A stretch of 64,000 bases of DNA from Bacteroidota bacterium. Lineage in GTDB: Bacteria > Bacteroidota > Bacteroidia > Flavobacteriales_D > Crocinitomicaceae. A program made the translations under genes and the position numbers. The stretch lies in NCBI GenBank assembly GCA_030148165.1, contig JASBTZ010000008.1:248001-312000 (forward strand), given 5' to 3'. The notes under the pieces were generated by a model. It saw nothing but the letters and a program-made list of their open reading frames with translations, was not told the origin of the DNA and ran no database searches. Of the stretch, positions 24,841 to 33,361 are shown in pieces (the first letter of the stretch is position 1; the number at the start of each line of letters is the position of its first letter).

Positions 24841-27375
24841 TTACTTCATTAATTCTCTGATTTTCTGTTCTTCTTTACCGCCCTCAATTAAATATGCCTC
24901 AACATCTTCATTTAGTTCTCCAAAATTCAATTGGGTTTGATAAGATTTGATTTTACCTGCCTTATGTTGGGCAGTCATTTGCTCGAAAACCTTGTTTTTG
25001 TACGTTGTATCATTATTGCCTAAAAGATGCTCTCCCTTACTTTCCATCAGGTAAACAATTTCAACCTTGCTATCATCTTTCTTTTTAGCCACTACAAAGT
25101 CAGGACGTATTTTATTCTCTCGCCATCCTTGAATAGCATACCAACCTCTTGCAACTCTATTTCTAAACCAGAATAAGATTGTCTCTTGCTTCTCGAGAAT
25201 ATTGATTACATCTTTTTCCAATTTATTGAGGTTGTCAAAATCTACGTCCTCATATAGATTGTGCTTCAAAGTTGGTGCAATACGACTAACGGTTATCGTG
25301 TCATTTTCAGGAACACGGAAACCCTCTTTTGGGTCGTCAATTATAGCGAGTTTTAGTTGTTCTGATTTAAGATATTCGTTAAAGATCCGTTCTTCCTCTG
25401 ATTGTTTATGTTCTTCTGCGTATTGGGCTAATTGGGAAGAAATAAAACTGAAAAACTTCTTCAATATTTTTTCACCTAATTCAACTTTCAAAGCATCTAT
25501 CCATTGCTCAGCTTTTTTTCTTGCTAAGAATGGATTCTCAATAAATTCACCTAAACGCCTTGAGAGATAACCAATGTTGATATTAGAGTAATACGAAGCA
25601 GATATTGTTTCTTCTTTTGGAGTAATACCTCCCTCTTTCTCAATAGTAACACTGAAGGTGCTTTGGTCGCTTTTTTGTTCACTAAGAGAGTTTTTTATCT
25701 TAGTCACTAATTCTTCTGATAAAGTCAAATCTTCAAAAGAGATGTGTTGCTTTACATCAATTGCATAATTGAACTTTCTTGATTTTTCACCTTTATCATC
25801 TACCATGACCCAAACAGGTAGGTAAAAAGCGTATTCCAGCTTTTTGAACTCATCTCTAATACCTACTGTTTTCTTAGGGTTAACTTGCGGATCATTTTGA
25901 ACTTTAAGTCCAGAAACTAAATCCCCCAATCCTTCATCTTCGAAGCTATTTACAACTGTTTGCAACAAACTGGAAGTATCGCCTTTTGAATAATAAACAT
26001 AGCTTTCGTCCAATTCTATTATACCAGTCTTTTTTGCATTTGGCTGACGAAGAATACGACCTATTAATTGGGTAACGCCTGTGTTTGAATTGACATTTGG
26101 AATTATCCCTAAAACGTAGGCAAAAGAACAGTCCCAACCCTCATTTAATGCATCACGAGTAATAATGTAACGGACAGGGCATTCGCGTGAAAGAAGGTTT
26201 ATATCCTCTATATCGTTCTTATCAGATGATTTTATAGCAATTTCGCTCGGGTTTACCCCTTCGTCAATTAAATGTTCCTTTACATCTTCACTATGCACAA
26301 ATCCTTTACCTCTTTGGTCTTTTCCTGTACGTTCGCACTGGATAAGTGCAATTGGACGTATATATTGTCCCGTTTCCTGACGTAATTCGATTGCTTTATC
26401 TTCTAACGACTGACGTTTGTCCATAATGTTTTGCAACATGGCTTTCCAGTCGTTTTCTACATTACCAACGGGTGGAATAATATGCAAATCCAACTTCACC
26501 ATTTCTTCCTCTTTCAACTCTAATCCTGTAACCGTACAAAGATTATTCATGCCTACTTTTGGAGTTGCGGATAACCCTAATATGAGTTCTGGATTTAAAC
26601 TGTCAATCGTTTCCTTTGCTAATGGGGTAAAAACTTTGTGGAACTCATCTATGATGATGAGGGGCTTGGAAACACGAACAGCATTACCCAAACTTGTAAT
26701 TAGTTGAGCTTGTTCGCCATTGTTCCACATAACATCTAAGTTAGGTACTGCTTGAAGCCACTGATAATGCAAATCGTAGCGATTATCTTCCGGAAAGAAA
26801 CTATCAAAACCTCCACTGTCCTTAAATACCCGCAATGATTCGGAAGTAGAACGGTTGGTGGACTGTGCCATCAGAAAAAGGATTACTAAATTTTCTTCAA
26901 TATCCTGTTTTGAAATGGTATGTCCTTTTTCTGCTATTACTGTGCGACCTCCACTTGCCTGATCTAATAATTGACGGTATGGATGACTTTTATCCCTAAG
27001 GTTATTTACAGTTTGTTTATAGATGATTTCTTTTGGAACTACCCAGACAATTAAACCTGTTTTCTTTTGAGCAAATACCGTTTGATATTCTTTTATCGCT
27101 TCTACCGCTAATACGGTTTTACCACCACCTGTAGGAATTTTAAGATTTATACGTGGGTAGTATTTACCTAATCCATTTTTACAATTGTCTGTGTAAGTTA
27201 AGTTAAGTTTTTGAAATGCACTTTCAACATAATTCATACTTGCGGCAACCATTGGACGTTGTGGCTCCGGTATTGCAGAAATGATTGTGTCAAACTCCTC
27301 ACGAGAAGCACGTGCTTGTGCAAAGAACTGTTTTAGTTCAGAAACTACTCTTTGTTGATATTTCTTTAGATACAT
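24841..27375 (-). CDS. res: Type III restriction-type Res subunit: SF2 helicase with PD-(D/E)xK nuclease
   Basis: 844 residues. Walker A PTGGGKTV (81-88) and DEFH box (243-246) of an SF2 ATPase; helicase C-terminal motifs NEGWDCSFAYVLGI and QLIGRILRQP. Near the C-terminus RPDFVV (Asp759) and MESKGEH (Glu778, Lys780) form a PD-(D/E)xK nuclease core. This is the architecture of type III Res, which translocates from recognition sites and cuts DNA together with Mod. Its stop is 1 bp before the Argonaute ATG and its start 5 bp after mod, so here it may also serve the Argonaute as helicase or nuclease. That partnership is inferred from gene order only. Confidence 0.9.
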   Translation of the reverse strand: MYLKKYQQRVVSELKQFFAQARASREEFDTIISAIPEPQRPMVAASMNYVESAFQKLNLTYTDNCKNGLGKYYPRINLKIPTGGGKTVLAVEAIKEYQTVFAQKKTGLIVWVVPKEIIYKQTVNNLRDKSHPYRQLLDQASGGRTVIAEKGHTISKQDIEENLVILFLMAQSTNRSTSESLRVFKDSGGFDSFFPEDNRYDLHYQWLQAVPNLDVMWNNGEQAQLITSLGNAVRVSKPLIIIDEFHKVFTPLAKETIDSLNPELILGLSATPKVGMNNLCTVTGLELKEEEMVKLDLHIIPPVGNVENDWKAMLQNIMDKRQSLEDKAIELRQETGQYIRPIALIQCERTGKDQRGKGFVHSEDVKEHLIDEGVNPSEIAIKSSDKNDIEDINLLSRECPVRYIITRDALNEGWDCSFAYVLGIIPNVNSNTGVTQLIGRILRQPNAKKTGIIELDESYVYYSKGDTSSLLQTVVNSFEDEGLGDLVSGLKVQNDPQVNPKKTVGIRDEFKKLEYAFYLPVWVMVDDKGEKSRKFNYAIDVKQHISFEDLTLSEELVTKIKNSLSEQKSDQSTFSVTIEKEGGITPKEETISASYYSNINIGYLSRRLGEFIENPFLARKKAEQWIDALKVELGEKILKKFFSFISSQLAQYAEEHKQSEEERIFNEYLKSEQLKLAIIDDPKEGFRVPENDTITVSRIAPTLKHNLYEDVDFDNLNKLEKDVINILEKQETILFWFRNRVARGWYAIQGWRENKIRPDFVVAKKKDDSKVEIVYLMESKGEHLLGNNDTTYKNKVFEQMTAQHKAGKIKSYQTQLNFGELNEDVEAYLIEGGKEEQKIRELMK

Positions 27376-27380
27376 AGCTC

Positions 27381-29135
27381 TTACTTCTCTTTCTTTTCAA
27401 ATAAGTTATACGGAATTGATACGAACTCAATTTGCTTTTCTTCGAGGTATTCACTGTCTAAGAAACAAGCAGGGGCATAAACTACCATACGCTTATTGGT
27501 AGCGTGTTTTTTCATTTCTTCAGCAATATGCAAGTTGAGGGCTAAACGAGTAAGTTTATCAAAGTCTTGCTCATAAATGAGATAGAAGTTTTTAGGGCCA
27601 TGCGTACCAACAAAGTGGTTTTTAGGGTCTATTTTCTTCACATCAGATAAATGCTCACCAGTAGCCAGGTAATACACATATTTAGCGAACTCTTCATACG
27701 TTGGTAGTTGACCTTCTAACATTTTCTCGGGATCTATAGCCGTACCAACACGGAAGTATTTAAACCCTGAATTATATTTGAATTTTTCAATTGCTTTCTG
27801 GTTCCTCTTTCGAGTAATATCTTTGCAAATATTTTTATCAGGCTCTTTATCTGAGTTCTCTTTCATTTGGATTAGAATGCAATTCCGTTGACCTTCATCC
27901 TCCTCATTTAACTCACATACAGCCTGTAACGTTGTTCCAGACCCTGCAAAGGAGTCCAGCACTGTTGAATATTTATCGCCTCCGATTTTTAAGATGTACT
28001 TAATCAGCTCTATCGGTTTAGGGTAATCAAAATTTACTCCCAATTCTTCAAGGCTATATTTCATTTGTTCAGTTGTGCCAAAATTTCTTAAAACCGAGAC
28101 AATATGCTTTGCTTGTTCTCTTTCCTTTCTATAATAAACAACACCGTTCTCAGAAAGGTAAAAAGTAATACTGCCGTCTTTCTCCTGAACAGGCTTGAAG
28201 CCACTATCTATAAATTTTTGTAGTTTATTGACATTAGCCCAGCCAGTATAAACTTCACAATCTTCTTGTAAAGCGTTGTCTTTTAATCTCATGTCATTCA
28301 ATCTAATGGGGTACTTGAGATTATATCTTTTTGTCATTTCTCTTGAAATAAAGCCTTTGTCGGAAACTTCAGAATAAAAGGCTTTAGGGACAATATGCTT
28401 AGCTAATGTCTTTTCGTCCTTTACGGTGGTTGGAAATCCCTTTTTTAACAAAACTTTTGAAGGAGGATTGGCGTTCCCATTTTTTGTGATGGAATTTTCA
28501 GCATAACCTTTCCACAAGTTGCTTTCTTCTCTCGTGTTAGGATCTACAACGTAACCAATAGCAGAATCAATCTTGATCGCTTCTTTGATATAAACCAATA
28601 CATATTCGTGATTGACCTTGATATGAAATTGATTGTCACTGTGACCGTCATTATTCCAAATCAAGGTTGAGACATAACATTCCTCCCCAAATATCTCATC
28701 ACATAATTGTTTTAGATTATGGTATTCATTGTCATCTATAGAAATGAAAATAAGTCCATCTTCATGTAACAAATCACGCAGAAACTTCAAACGAGGCGTA
28801 ATCATACACATCCACTTATCATGACGAGTCAAGTCGTTTGAATCTACAGTCTTTCCGAGCCATTCACTAATGAGAGGGCTATTAACGTTGTCATTATATA
28901 CCCAAGTTTGCTTTTTAGTATTGTAGGGTGGATCGATATAGATGCATTTAATTTCACCTGCATATTCAGGTAGCAATGCTTTTAACGCAATTAAGTTATC
29001 ACCTTCAACAATTATATTTCCATCACTTTTAGCAGGTTGAAAGTGTAGTTCTTCCACCTCTTCCAACGTGTGGTAAGGTACGCTGAGATGGTGGTTCCAA
29101 ATTATGTTCTTTCCTTTGAATTGGATTGTCGGCAT
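27381..29135 (-). CDS. mod: Type III restriction-type DNA methyltransferase (Mod subunit)
   Basis: 584 residues. Catalytic motif DPPYNT (68-73) precedes the SAM-binding motif DSFAGSGTT (394-402), the beta-class order of N6-adenine/N4-cytosine methylases and of type III Mod proteins. The N-terminal GDNLIALKALLPEY and IYIDPPYNT are typical Mod. The middle (about 190-340) is the target-recognition region, which should define the sequence methylated. It follows the XRE gene by 3 bp and precedes res by 5 bp. Methylation of host DNA would protect it from Res and could mark self DNA for the whole operon. Confidence 0.9.
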   Translation of the reverse strand: MPTIQFKGKNIIWNHHLSVPYHTLEEVEELHFQPAKSDGNIIVEGDNLIALKALLPEYAGEIKCIYIDPPYNTKKQTWVYNDNVNSPLISEWLGKTVDSNDLTRHDKWMCMITPRLKFLRDLLHEDGLIFISIDDNEYHNLKQLCDEIFGEECYVSTLIWNNDGHSDNQFHIKVNHEYVLVYIKEAIKIDSAIGYVVDPNTREESNLWKGYAENSITKNGNANPPSKVLLKKGFPTTVKDEKTLAKHIVPKAFYSEVSDKGFISREMTKRYNLKYPIRLNDMRLKDNALQEDCEVYTGWANVNKLQKFIDSGFKPVQEKDGSITFYLSENGVVYYRKEREQAKHIVSVLRNFGTTEQMKYSLEELGVNFDYPKPIELIKYILKIGGDKYSTVLDSFAGSGTTLQAVCELNEEDEGQRNCILIQMKENSDKEPDKNICKDITRKRNQKAIEKFKYNSGFKYFRVGTAIDPEKMLEGQLPTYEEFAKYVYYLATGEHLSDVKKIDPKNHFVGTHGPKNFYLIYEQDFDKLTRLALNLHIAEEMKKHATNKRMVVYAPACFLDSEYLEEKQIEFVSIPYNLFEKKEK

Positions 29136-29138
29136 TTT

Positions 29139-29438
29139 TTATTTTTTAATCTTTTTATAATTCGCTTCTTGTTCTGCTACTTTGAGGGCATCTAAACCAA
29201 GAGCCTCATTTTGTATTACTTCATACACCCTGTCGGCTAACCAGAGGGTAAGGAGTTCGTTTTTATCAAGTTCCAGTATTTTGGCTAATTGAATGACCTG
29301 TTCCCGTTTGGCTCTGCGCTCCCCACGTTCTATTTTGCTTAACATGGCCGTATCAACGTCCATTTCAGCAGCTACATGTCGGAGTAGTAGTTCTTTCGCT
29401 TCCCTTTGGGTTCTAATGGCATCACCAAACTTGTTCAT
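29139..29438 (-). CDS. XRE-family regulator at the head of the defence operon
   Basis: 99 residues from the ATG at 29438; an upstream TTG is ignored because it would run over the repeat sites. The HTH is FGDAIRTQREAKELLLRHVAAEMDVDTAMLSKIERGERRAKREQVIQLAKILEL, a Cro/C1 domain of the kind found in restriction-modification controller proteins; the C-terminal part is helical and charged. As first gene, 3 bp before mod, it probably times expression so that methylation precedes restriction when the element enters a new host. The 10-bp-phased repeats upstream are its likely target. Confidence 0.8.
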   Translation of the reverse strand: MNKFGDAIRTQREAKELLLRHVAAEMDVDTAMLSKIERGERRAKREQVIQLAKILELDKNELLTLWLADRVYEVIQNEALGLDALKVAEQEANYKKIKK

Positions 29439-29467
29439 TACACTTGTTTTATTCAACAAAATATGAC

Positions 29468-29489
29468 TTGACAATAATTGACAAATATA
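29468..29489 (-). promoter_or_regulatory. Promoter and candidate controller site of the defence operon
   Basis: On the minus strand TATATTTG (29482-29489) fits the Bacteroidetes -7 consensus, 43 bp before the ATG of the XRE gene. No clear -33 element is seen. TTGACAA occurs on the + strand at 29468-29474 and 29478-29484, exactly one helical turn apart and overlapping the -7 box. This arrangement fits a binding site for the XRE dimer. A hairpin ACCTGC/GCAGGT (29557-29573) lies farther upstream, after the DUF3987 gene. Confidence 0.55.
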
Positions 29490-29600
29490 ATAGCGAAAGA
29501 GCGAAAAAGAAAGTAAATAGAGGAAACGTTTTTAACAATTTGGCAGAAACCACAAAACCTGCGAGTAGCAGGTGCATGTGGAGGGGTATTTAGTTGAATA

Positions 29601-31805
29601 TCAACTTACTTTTTTGTAGTAGCCATATTCTTCGGGTTGGATAAATTCAGGTTGTAACTTCTTTAGCAGATTATCTACTGTACGTGCTGCCATTCGGAAT
29701 TTTGTACCTAACACAACCGCTTCTGATCGTTTGAATTTTTCTGGCAAAGCATCAAAGAATTTACGCTTGTTATCGCTACCCTTAAAAGTTGCCTTTTCTT
29801 CTTGTTTGGGCAGGTTATTGTACATCAGTAAGCTATGTTCTAAATACACATTTGCCAAAGTAAGAGCTGAATTGAAATCTTCATCCGTACAAAATGGTTG
29901 AGGATCTGTGTCACCGTTCTCAAACTTACGAAGTGCTGTAAACAACATACAGAATCTGAATAGAATCAACCCCAATCTTTTTACAACACTTCCTGCTTCT
30001 TCCCCTGTGAAAATGGCTACTTCATTTAGCCAATTTTGAAAAGTATTGTTGATTTGATTCCATTGCTCAGGTGTTAACTGTACATCTGTCGTTGATAGAT
30101 TTAAAAATCGATACAGTTCTTCAACATCATTAGATAATTTATTGAACAATGTTGTTAAGTTGATACCACCGCCCAACGGAGAAACATCACGCCATTTTTG
30201 TTCCGTCTTGAAGCTGTAAAAAATGAAACGGCTAAACAAACCATCTTCAGCAGATTGAATAAGGTTGCTAACCTGATTGGGTGTACCTGACAAAGCAACT
30301 GAAAGTTGTGGTTCCTTCACTTCAATGTATTCGCTATTGGTCTTACGGCTACACGATATTTTTTCGTGATGAAATGCTTTACGCAACATATCAGAATAAC
30401 CACCCCATTCTTGCTTAAATACATTTCCCATTGTATCGGCTTCCGTTTCGCAAATCACCCCTTTACCATCATTCTGTTGCAAGTGCCACAATACTTTTGC
30501 ATTACTCGTATTGGCAGGAATGTACAGCACATTGAAATTAGGCTCTTTTGGTTCTTCCAATTCTTCTGTGTCTGTTTTCTTGCGGGTACGCAATGCTTGT
30601 TTGTATTGGTTCAATTCCTTTTCATACTCCTTTCGGTTTTCATCAGAAATGCTACGCATATTCTCGTGAATCACATCTCCTAAATTCTTAGCAGACAACA
30701 AAGCACCTTTACCACTTGCAGCAGGAGCAATGATGAACCCAAACAGATTAGGGAACACGGTACGTTGCGCATATACGCCTGTAACATTTGGCAAACAACC
30801 ACTCAGAATACATAATGCACCAGTAAGGAATACATCACGTTCCCTTTTATCTGGAAAGCCCGAAGCACCTTCTTTCAGAATTTGAGGTAATGCCTGGTAA
30901 ACACTATCAGGAATGATTGGCGAAGTCAACAAATAATCTTCATCATCTTGTACTTTTTCTGTTTGTGCCATTGCAAATGATGCGAACTCTTGTGTATGAT
31001 GTTGGTAAGCACTTTTTACGGATGCTTGAATTTCTTTCTCGTCCAGATCAAAATTGTTGTACATCATATCCAATGCATCTTCTTGCGGAATCCCTTTACG
31101 GTTACAATTAGAAGCCAACAGATAAATAAAGTTGTTGCGGTTGCCTTCAATGTATTGTTCTTTCTGTTCTGTAAAACGAATACATTCTTCAAAGACCGGT
31201 AAATAATCCGTTAACTGTGGAGGTTCTTTAGCTTTTATAGGTATTTCATCCGCTAATCTGACTTTGAAGTTTTCATAATCAGGATTAAAGACTGCTGAAG
31301 GGTCGTAAGACACAAAGCAAAGGCGTGTAATGTCTTTGTTCTTTGGGTCGAACTCAATATTCAATTCTTTACTGTAATACTCTGTAACTTGCTGGTATGC
31401 GATTGCATGATCTTCTTCGTCCGAATCAATTCCTACAATGATTTTTAACCCCTCATTGCTCGGACTGGCAAACGTAGCAACTGTATAAGGAATGTTAGCT
31501 GCAGCTTCACGTAGTACATTCACTTGTTCTGTATCGATATGGTCAATATCTAAAACAAGGTAATTACTATATGCCACCAAACAAACGAGTGTTCTGCCAT
31601 TAGCGAATGATCCAGAGGGCGTAAAAGCAGGCAAGCCCTTTTTATGTTTGTCGTACAAATCCTGCTGACCTGCCTGCAAAGCTGAACGCAAGGATTCAAC
31701 TTGCTCTTTGTATGCTCCATTTTTAATAGATTGAATTATATCAACCAGTGGCTTATCATCCACCACTTGGTTGAAGTTTTGAAATAGTGATACCTTACTT
31801 GCCAT
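29601..31805 (-). CDS. BT4734/VirE-N and DUF3987 protein (primase-helicase-like)
   Basis: 734 residues. The N-terminal third (LVLDIDHIDTEQVNVLREAAANIPYTVATFASPSNEGLKIIV) is the BT4734-like domain, related to archaeo-eukaryotic primase-type folds. A VirE-N-like helical part follows (residues about 200-270). From about 305 on comes DUF3987 (LPQILKEGASGF, FIIAPAASGKGALLSAK with a P-loop-like GKG, ICETEADTM). Proteins of this build are a constant part of small Bacteroidetes integrative elements, where replication of the excised form is the likely role. Its start overlaps the HTH gene upstream by 11 bp. Confidence 0.8.
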   Translation of the reverse strand: MASKVSLFQNFNQVVDDKPLVDIIQSIKNGAYKEQVESLRSALQAGQQDLYDKHKKGLPAFTPSGSFANGRTLVCLVAYSNYLVLDIDHIDTEQVNVLREAAANIPYTVATFASPSNEGLKIIVGIDSDEEDHAIAYQQVTEYYSKELNIEFDPKNKDITRLCFVSYDPSAVFNPDYENFKVRLADEIPIKAKEPPQLTDYLPVFEECIRFTEQKEQYIEGNRNNFIYLLASNCNRKGIPQEDALDMMYNNFDLDEKEIQASVKSAYQHHTQEFASFAMAQTEKVQDDEDYLLTSPIIPDSVYQALPQILKEGASGFPDKRERDVFLTGALCILSGCLPNVTGVYAQRTVFPNLFGFIIAPAASGKGALLSAKNLGDVIHENMRSISDENRKEYEKELNQYKQALRTRKKTDTEELEEPKEPNFNVLYIPANTSNAKVLWHLQQNDGKGVICETEADTMGNVFKQEWGGYSDMLRKAFHHEKISCSRKTNSEYIEVKEPQLSVALSGTPNQVSNLIQSAEDGLFSRFIFYSFKTEQKWRDVSPLGGGINLTTLFNKLSNDVEELYRFLNLSTTDVQLTPEQWNQINNTFQNWLNEVAIFTGEEAGSVVKRLGLILFRFCMLFTALRKFENGDTDPQPFCTDEDFNSALTLANVYLEHSLLMYNNLPKQEEKATFKGSDNKRKFFDALPEKFKRSEAVVLGTKFRMAARTVDNLLKKLQPEFIQPEEYGYYKKVS

Positions 31806-32082
31806 TGCTGTTCGATTTGTAGTGGTTCTTTAAATGTTCCTCAACGTCCGCAGCACGGTAGTAAATCTTAGACCCGATTTGTGAGTAGGGAATTACTCCG
31901 GTATCTCTGTAATGTTGAAGTGTCCGTTTACTGATGTGTAGTAATTGGCACACGTCCTGATTGTCTAACCATTTTTCTGATAATGGTGTAGATTCTTTTT
32001 GAGAAGCTAACTTGCCCTCAATTGCTTCCAGTTTGTTCATTAATTTTTGGAAGGCTTCCGATTCAATGGTAATTAAACTCAT
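31795..32082 (-). CDS. Excisionase-like helix-turn-helix protein of element B
   Basis: 95 residues. A helical N-terminus (FQKLMNKLEAIEGKLASQ) is followed by an excisionase-type winged HTH: WLDNQDVCQLLHISKRTLQHYRDTGVIPYSQIGSKIYYRAADVEEHLKNHY. It is closely comparable to the four such proteins of element A. It overlaps the DUF3987 gene, so the two are co-translated. Likely a regulator or directionality factor for element B; the TGTCAAT repeats immediately upstream are a plausible binding site. Confidence 0.75.
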   Translation of the reverse strand: MSLITIESEAFQKLMNKLEAIEGKLASQKESTPLSEKWLDNQDVCQLLHISKRTLQHYRDTGVIPYSQIGSKIYYRAADVEEHLKNHYKSNSNGK

Positions 32083-32148
32083 TTGCTTGAATTTTAATGT
32101 GAAACAATAATTATCGAAGCAAAATTGAGCAATGGAATAGCCGTAAAC

Positions 32149-32192
32149 ATTGACATATCAATGTGTCAATGACAGGTGTCAATCATGTCAAT
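32149..32192. repeat. TGTCAAT repeat cluster (iteron- or operator-like)
   Basis: TGTCAAT at 32164-32170, 32177-32183 and 32186-32192, with an inverted ATTGACA at 32149-32155, all within 44 bp upstream of the HTH/DUF3987 gene pair. The inverted copy and the first direct copy form a palindrome with an 8-bp spacer. It may be a replication-origin iteron set or an operator. Confidence 0.6.
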
Positions 32193-32200
32193 GAAAAAAA

Positions 32201-33151
32201 TTAAAGAGAGCGGAAAATGCTGTCTATAGTCTCTTTATTTTTTGGATTGTGGTGTTTGGAAGAAGATAAATTCGAGTAGGTTAAAGGCGTACCTTTTTTA
32301 GATAAGAACAACCCACAATTGGCAATTAAGGTCAAGGTAAGATTTGAAAATGAAGAATCTAATTTATCAATGACGTAACGAACTTGTTTCGTTTCGGTAT
32401 TGAACCGAATTTTAGGCAATGAAGCATCTAAATTTCTTGCCGTTAATACATCTACCATCTGCTGAGGTGAGGTAACATCTTCATTGAGTAATTCAATTTG
32501 ATTGTTAAGCTGTTGGATGACAGTGAGCAAATTTGCTTTGTTACCGTTAAAATTGAAAGACACTCTGCTTGTTGGTGGAGGTGTAATATTTTCTTCAGTT
32601 GCAGGAACAGAAATTTTATCCAAAATCTGATGTAAGGCAGGATTTACTTTGTAAATACCTTCTGATGGTTGTTGCTCCTTCAGTAATTCAAAATACAGCT
32701 CATTATCTGTCGTCTGTGGGGTTTTAACATAATCTGCATAAAGATGTTCCACTTCAAAAAGAAAACGTACCAACGATAAGCGCAAAACTGACAGAATGTA
32801 TTTTGTATCTGAGTTCTCTGCATCATTCTCCAATTGGGTTGTAGCTTCTTTTATATGGTATTTGATTGCTTCAACCGTGTTATTGATCAAGTAAGTTTTG
32901 TTGGAACTGGTTTCTGGTCCTGTGATAAACTTCAACAACAAATCAGATAAACGAGTAACCTCATTGAAGATTAGGTAATAATAAAAGCGACACTTTGCGT
33001 TTTGGGGTTGAGGTAACTCAACATCAATTAACGGAGCAACAATATTTGTTTGATTGTCAGAATCGTTCAGGGAATAGATGTCAAAATCTTCATCCGTCAG
33101 CAAATCCGTTTTCGGGAAAATACTTTGAATAGCAGACTTAAATTCATTCAT
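32201..33151 (-). CDS. Unknown protein of element B, in the position RteC occupies in element A
   Basis: 316 residues from the ATG at 33151 (MNEFKSAIQSIFPKTDLL); the frame is open for 58 more codons upstream but without an ATG. Helical throughout, with an acidic N-terminal linker (DEDFDIYSLNDSDNQTN), a hydrophobic helical middle (FYYYLIFNEVTRLSDLLLKFI, YILSVLRLSLVRFLFEVEHLYADYV) and a C-terminal domain (SFSNLTLTLIANCGLFLSKKGTPLTYSNL). It stands between the integrase and the HTH gene exactly as RteC does in element A and may be a divergent functional equivalent, but no family signature is visible. Confidence 0.55.
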   Translation of the reverse strand: MNEFKSAIQSIFPKTDLLTDEDFDIYSLNDSDNQTNIVAPLIDVELPQPQNAKCRFYYYLIFNEVTRLSDLLLKFITGPETSSNKTYLINNTVEAIKYHIKEATTQLENDAENSDTKYILSVLRLSLVRFLFEVEHLYADYVKTPQTTDNELYFELLKEQQPSEGIYKVNPALHQILDKISVPATEENITPPPTSRVSFNFNGNKANLLTVIQQLNNQIELLNEDVTSPQQMVDVLTARNLDASLPKIRFNTETKQVRYVIDKLDSSFSNLTLTLIANCGLFLSKKGTPLTYSNLSSSKHHNPKNKETIDSIFRSL

Positions 33152-33327
33152 TGAATTGTTCTGCTGAACGAATCCTGATGTCTTTATAAAATTTGCGTAA
33201 TCTTTTTCATTGTGAGATGATTGCTTCCAGGGACGAAGCGAACCGAATAATATATTATTGAATATTTTTAATCTCACTATGTGTTTTGGATAATTCCATT
33301 TTTTACTGTCCACAAAGATACGCAAAA

Positions 33328-33357
33328 CAAAAAAGCCACCCTAAAAGAGTGGCCTTT
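33328..33357 (-). terminator. Terminator after the element B integrase
   Basis: GCCAC and GTGGC pair around a short loop, with an A run before them on the + strand that becomes a T run on the minus strand, directly after the integrase stop. Confidence 0.7.
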
Positions 33358-33361
33358 AATC

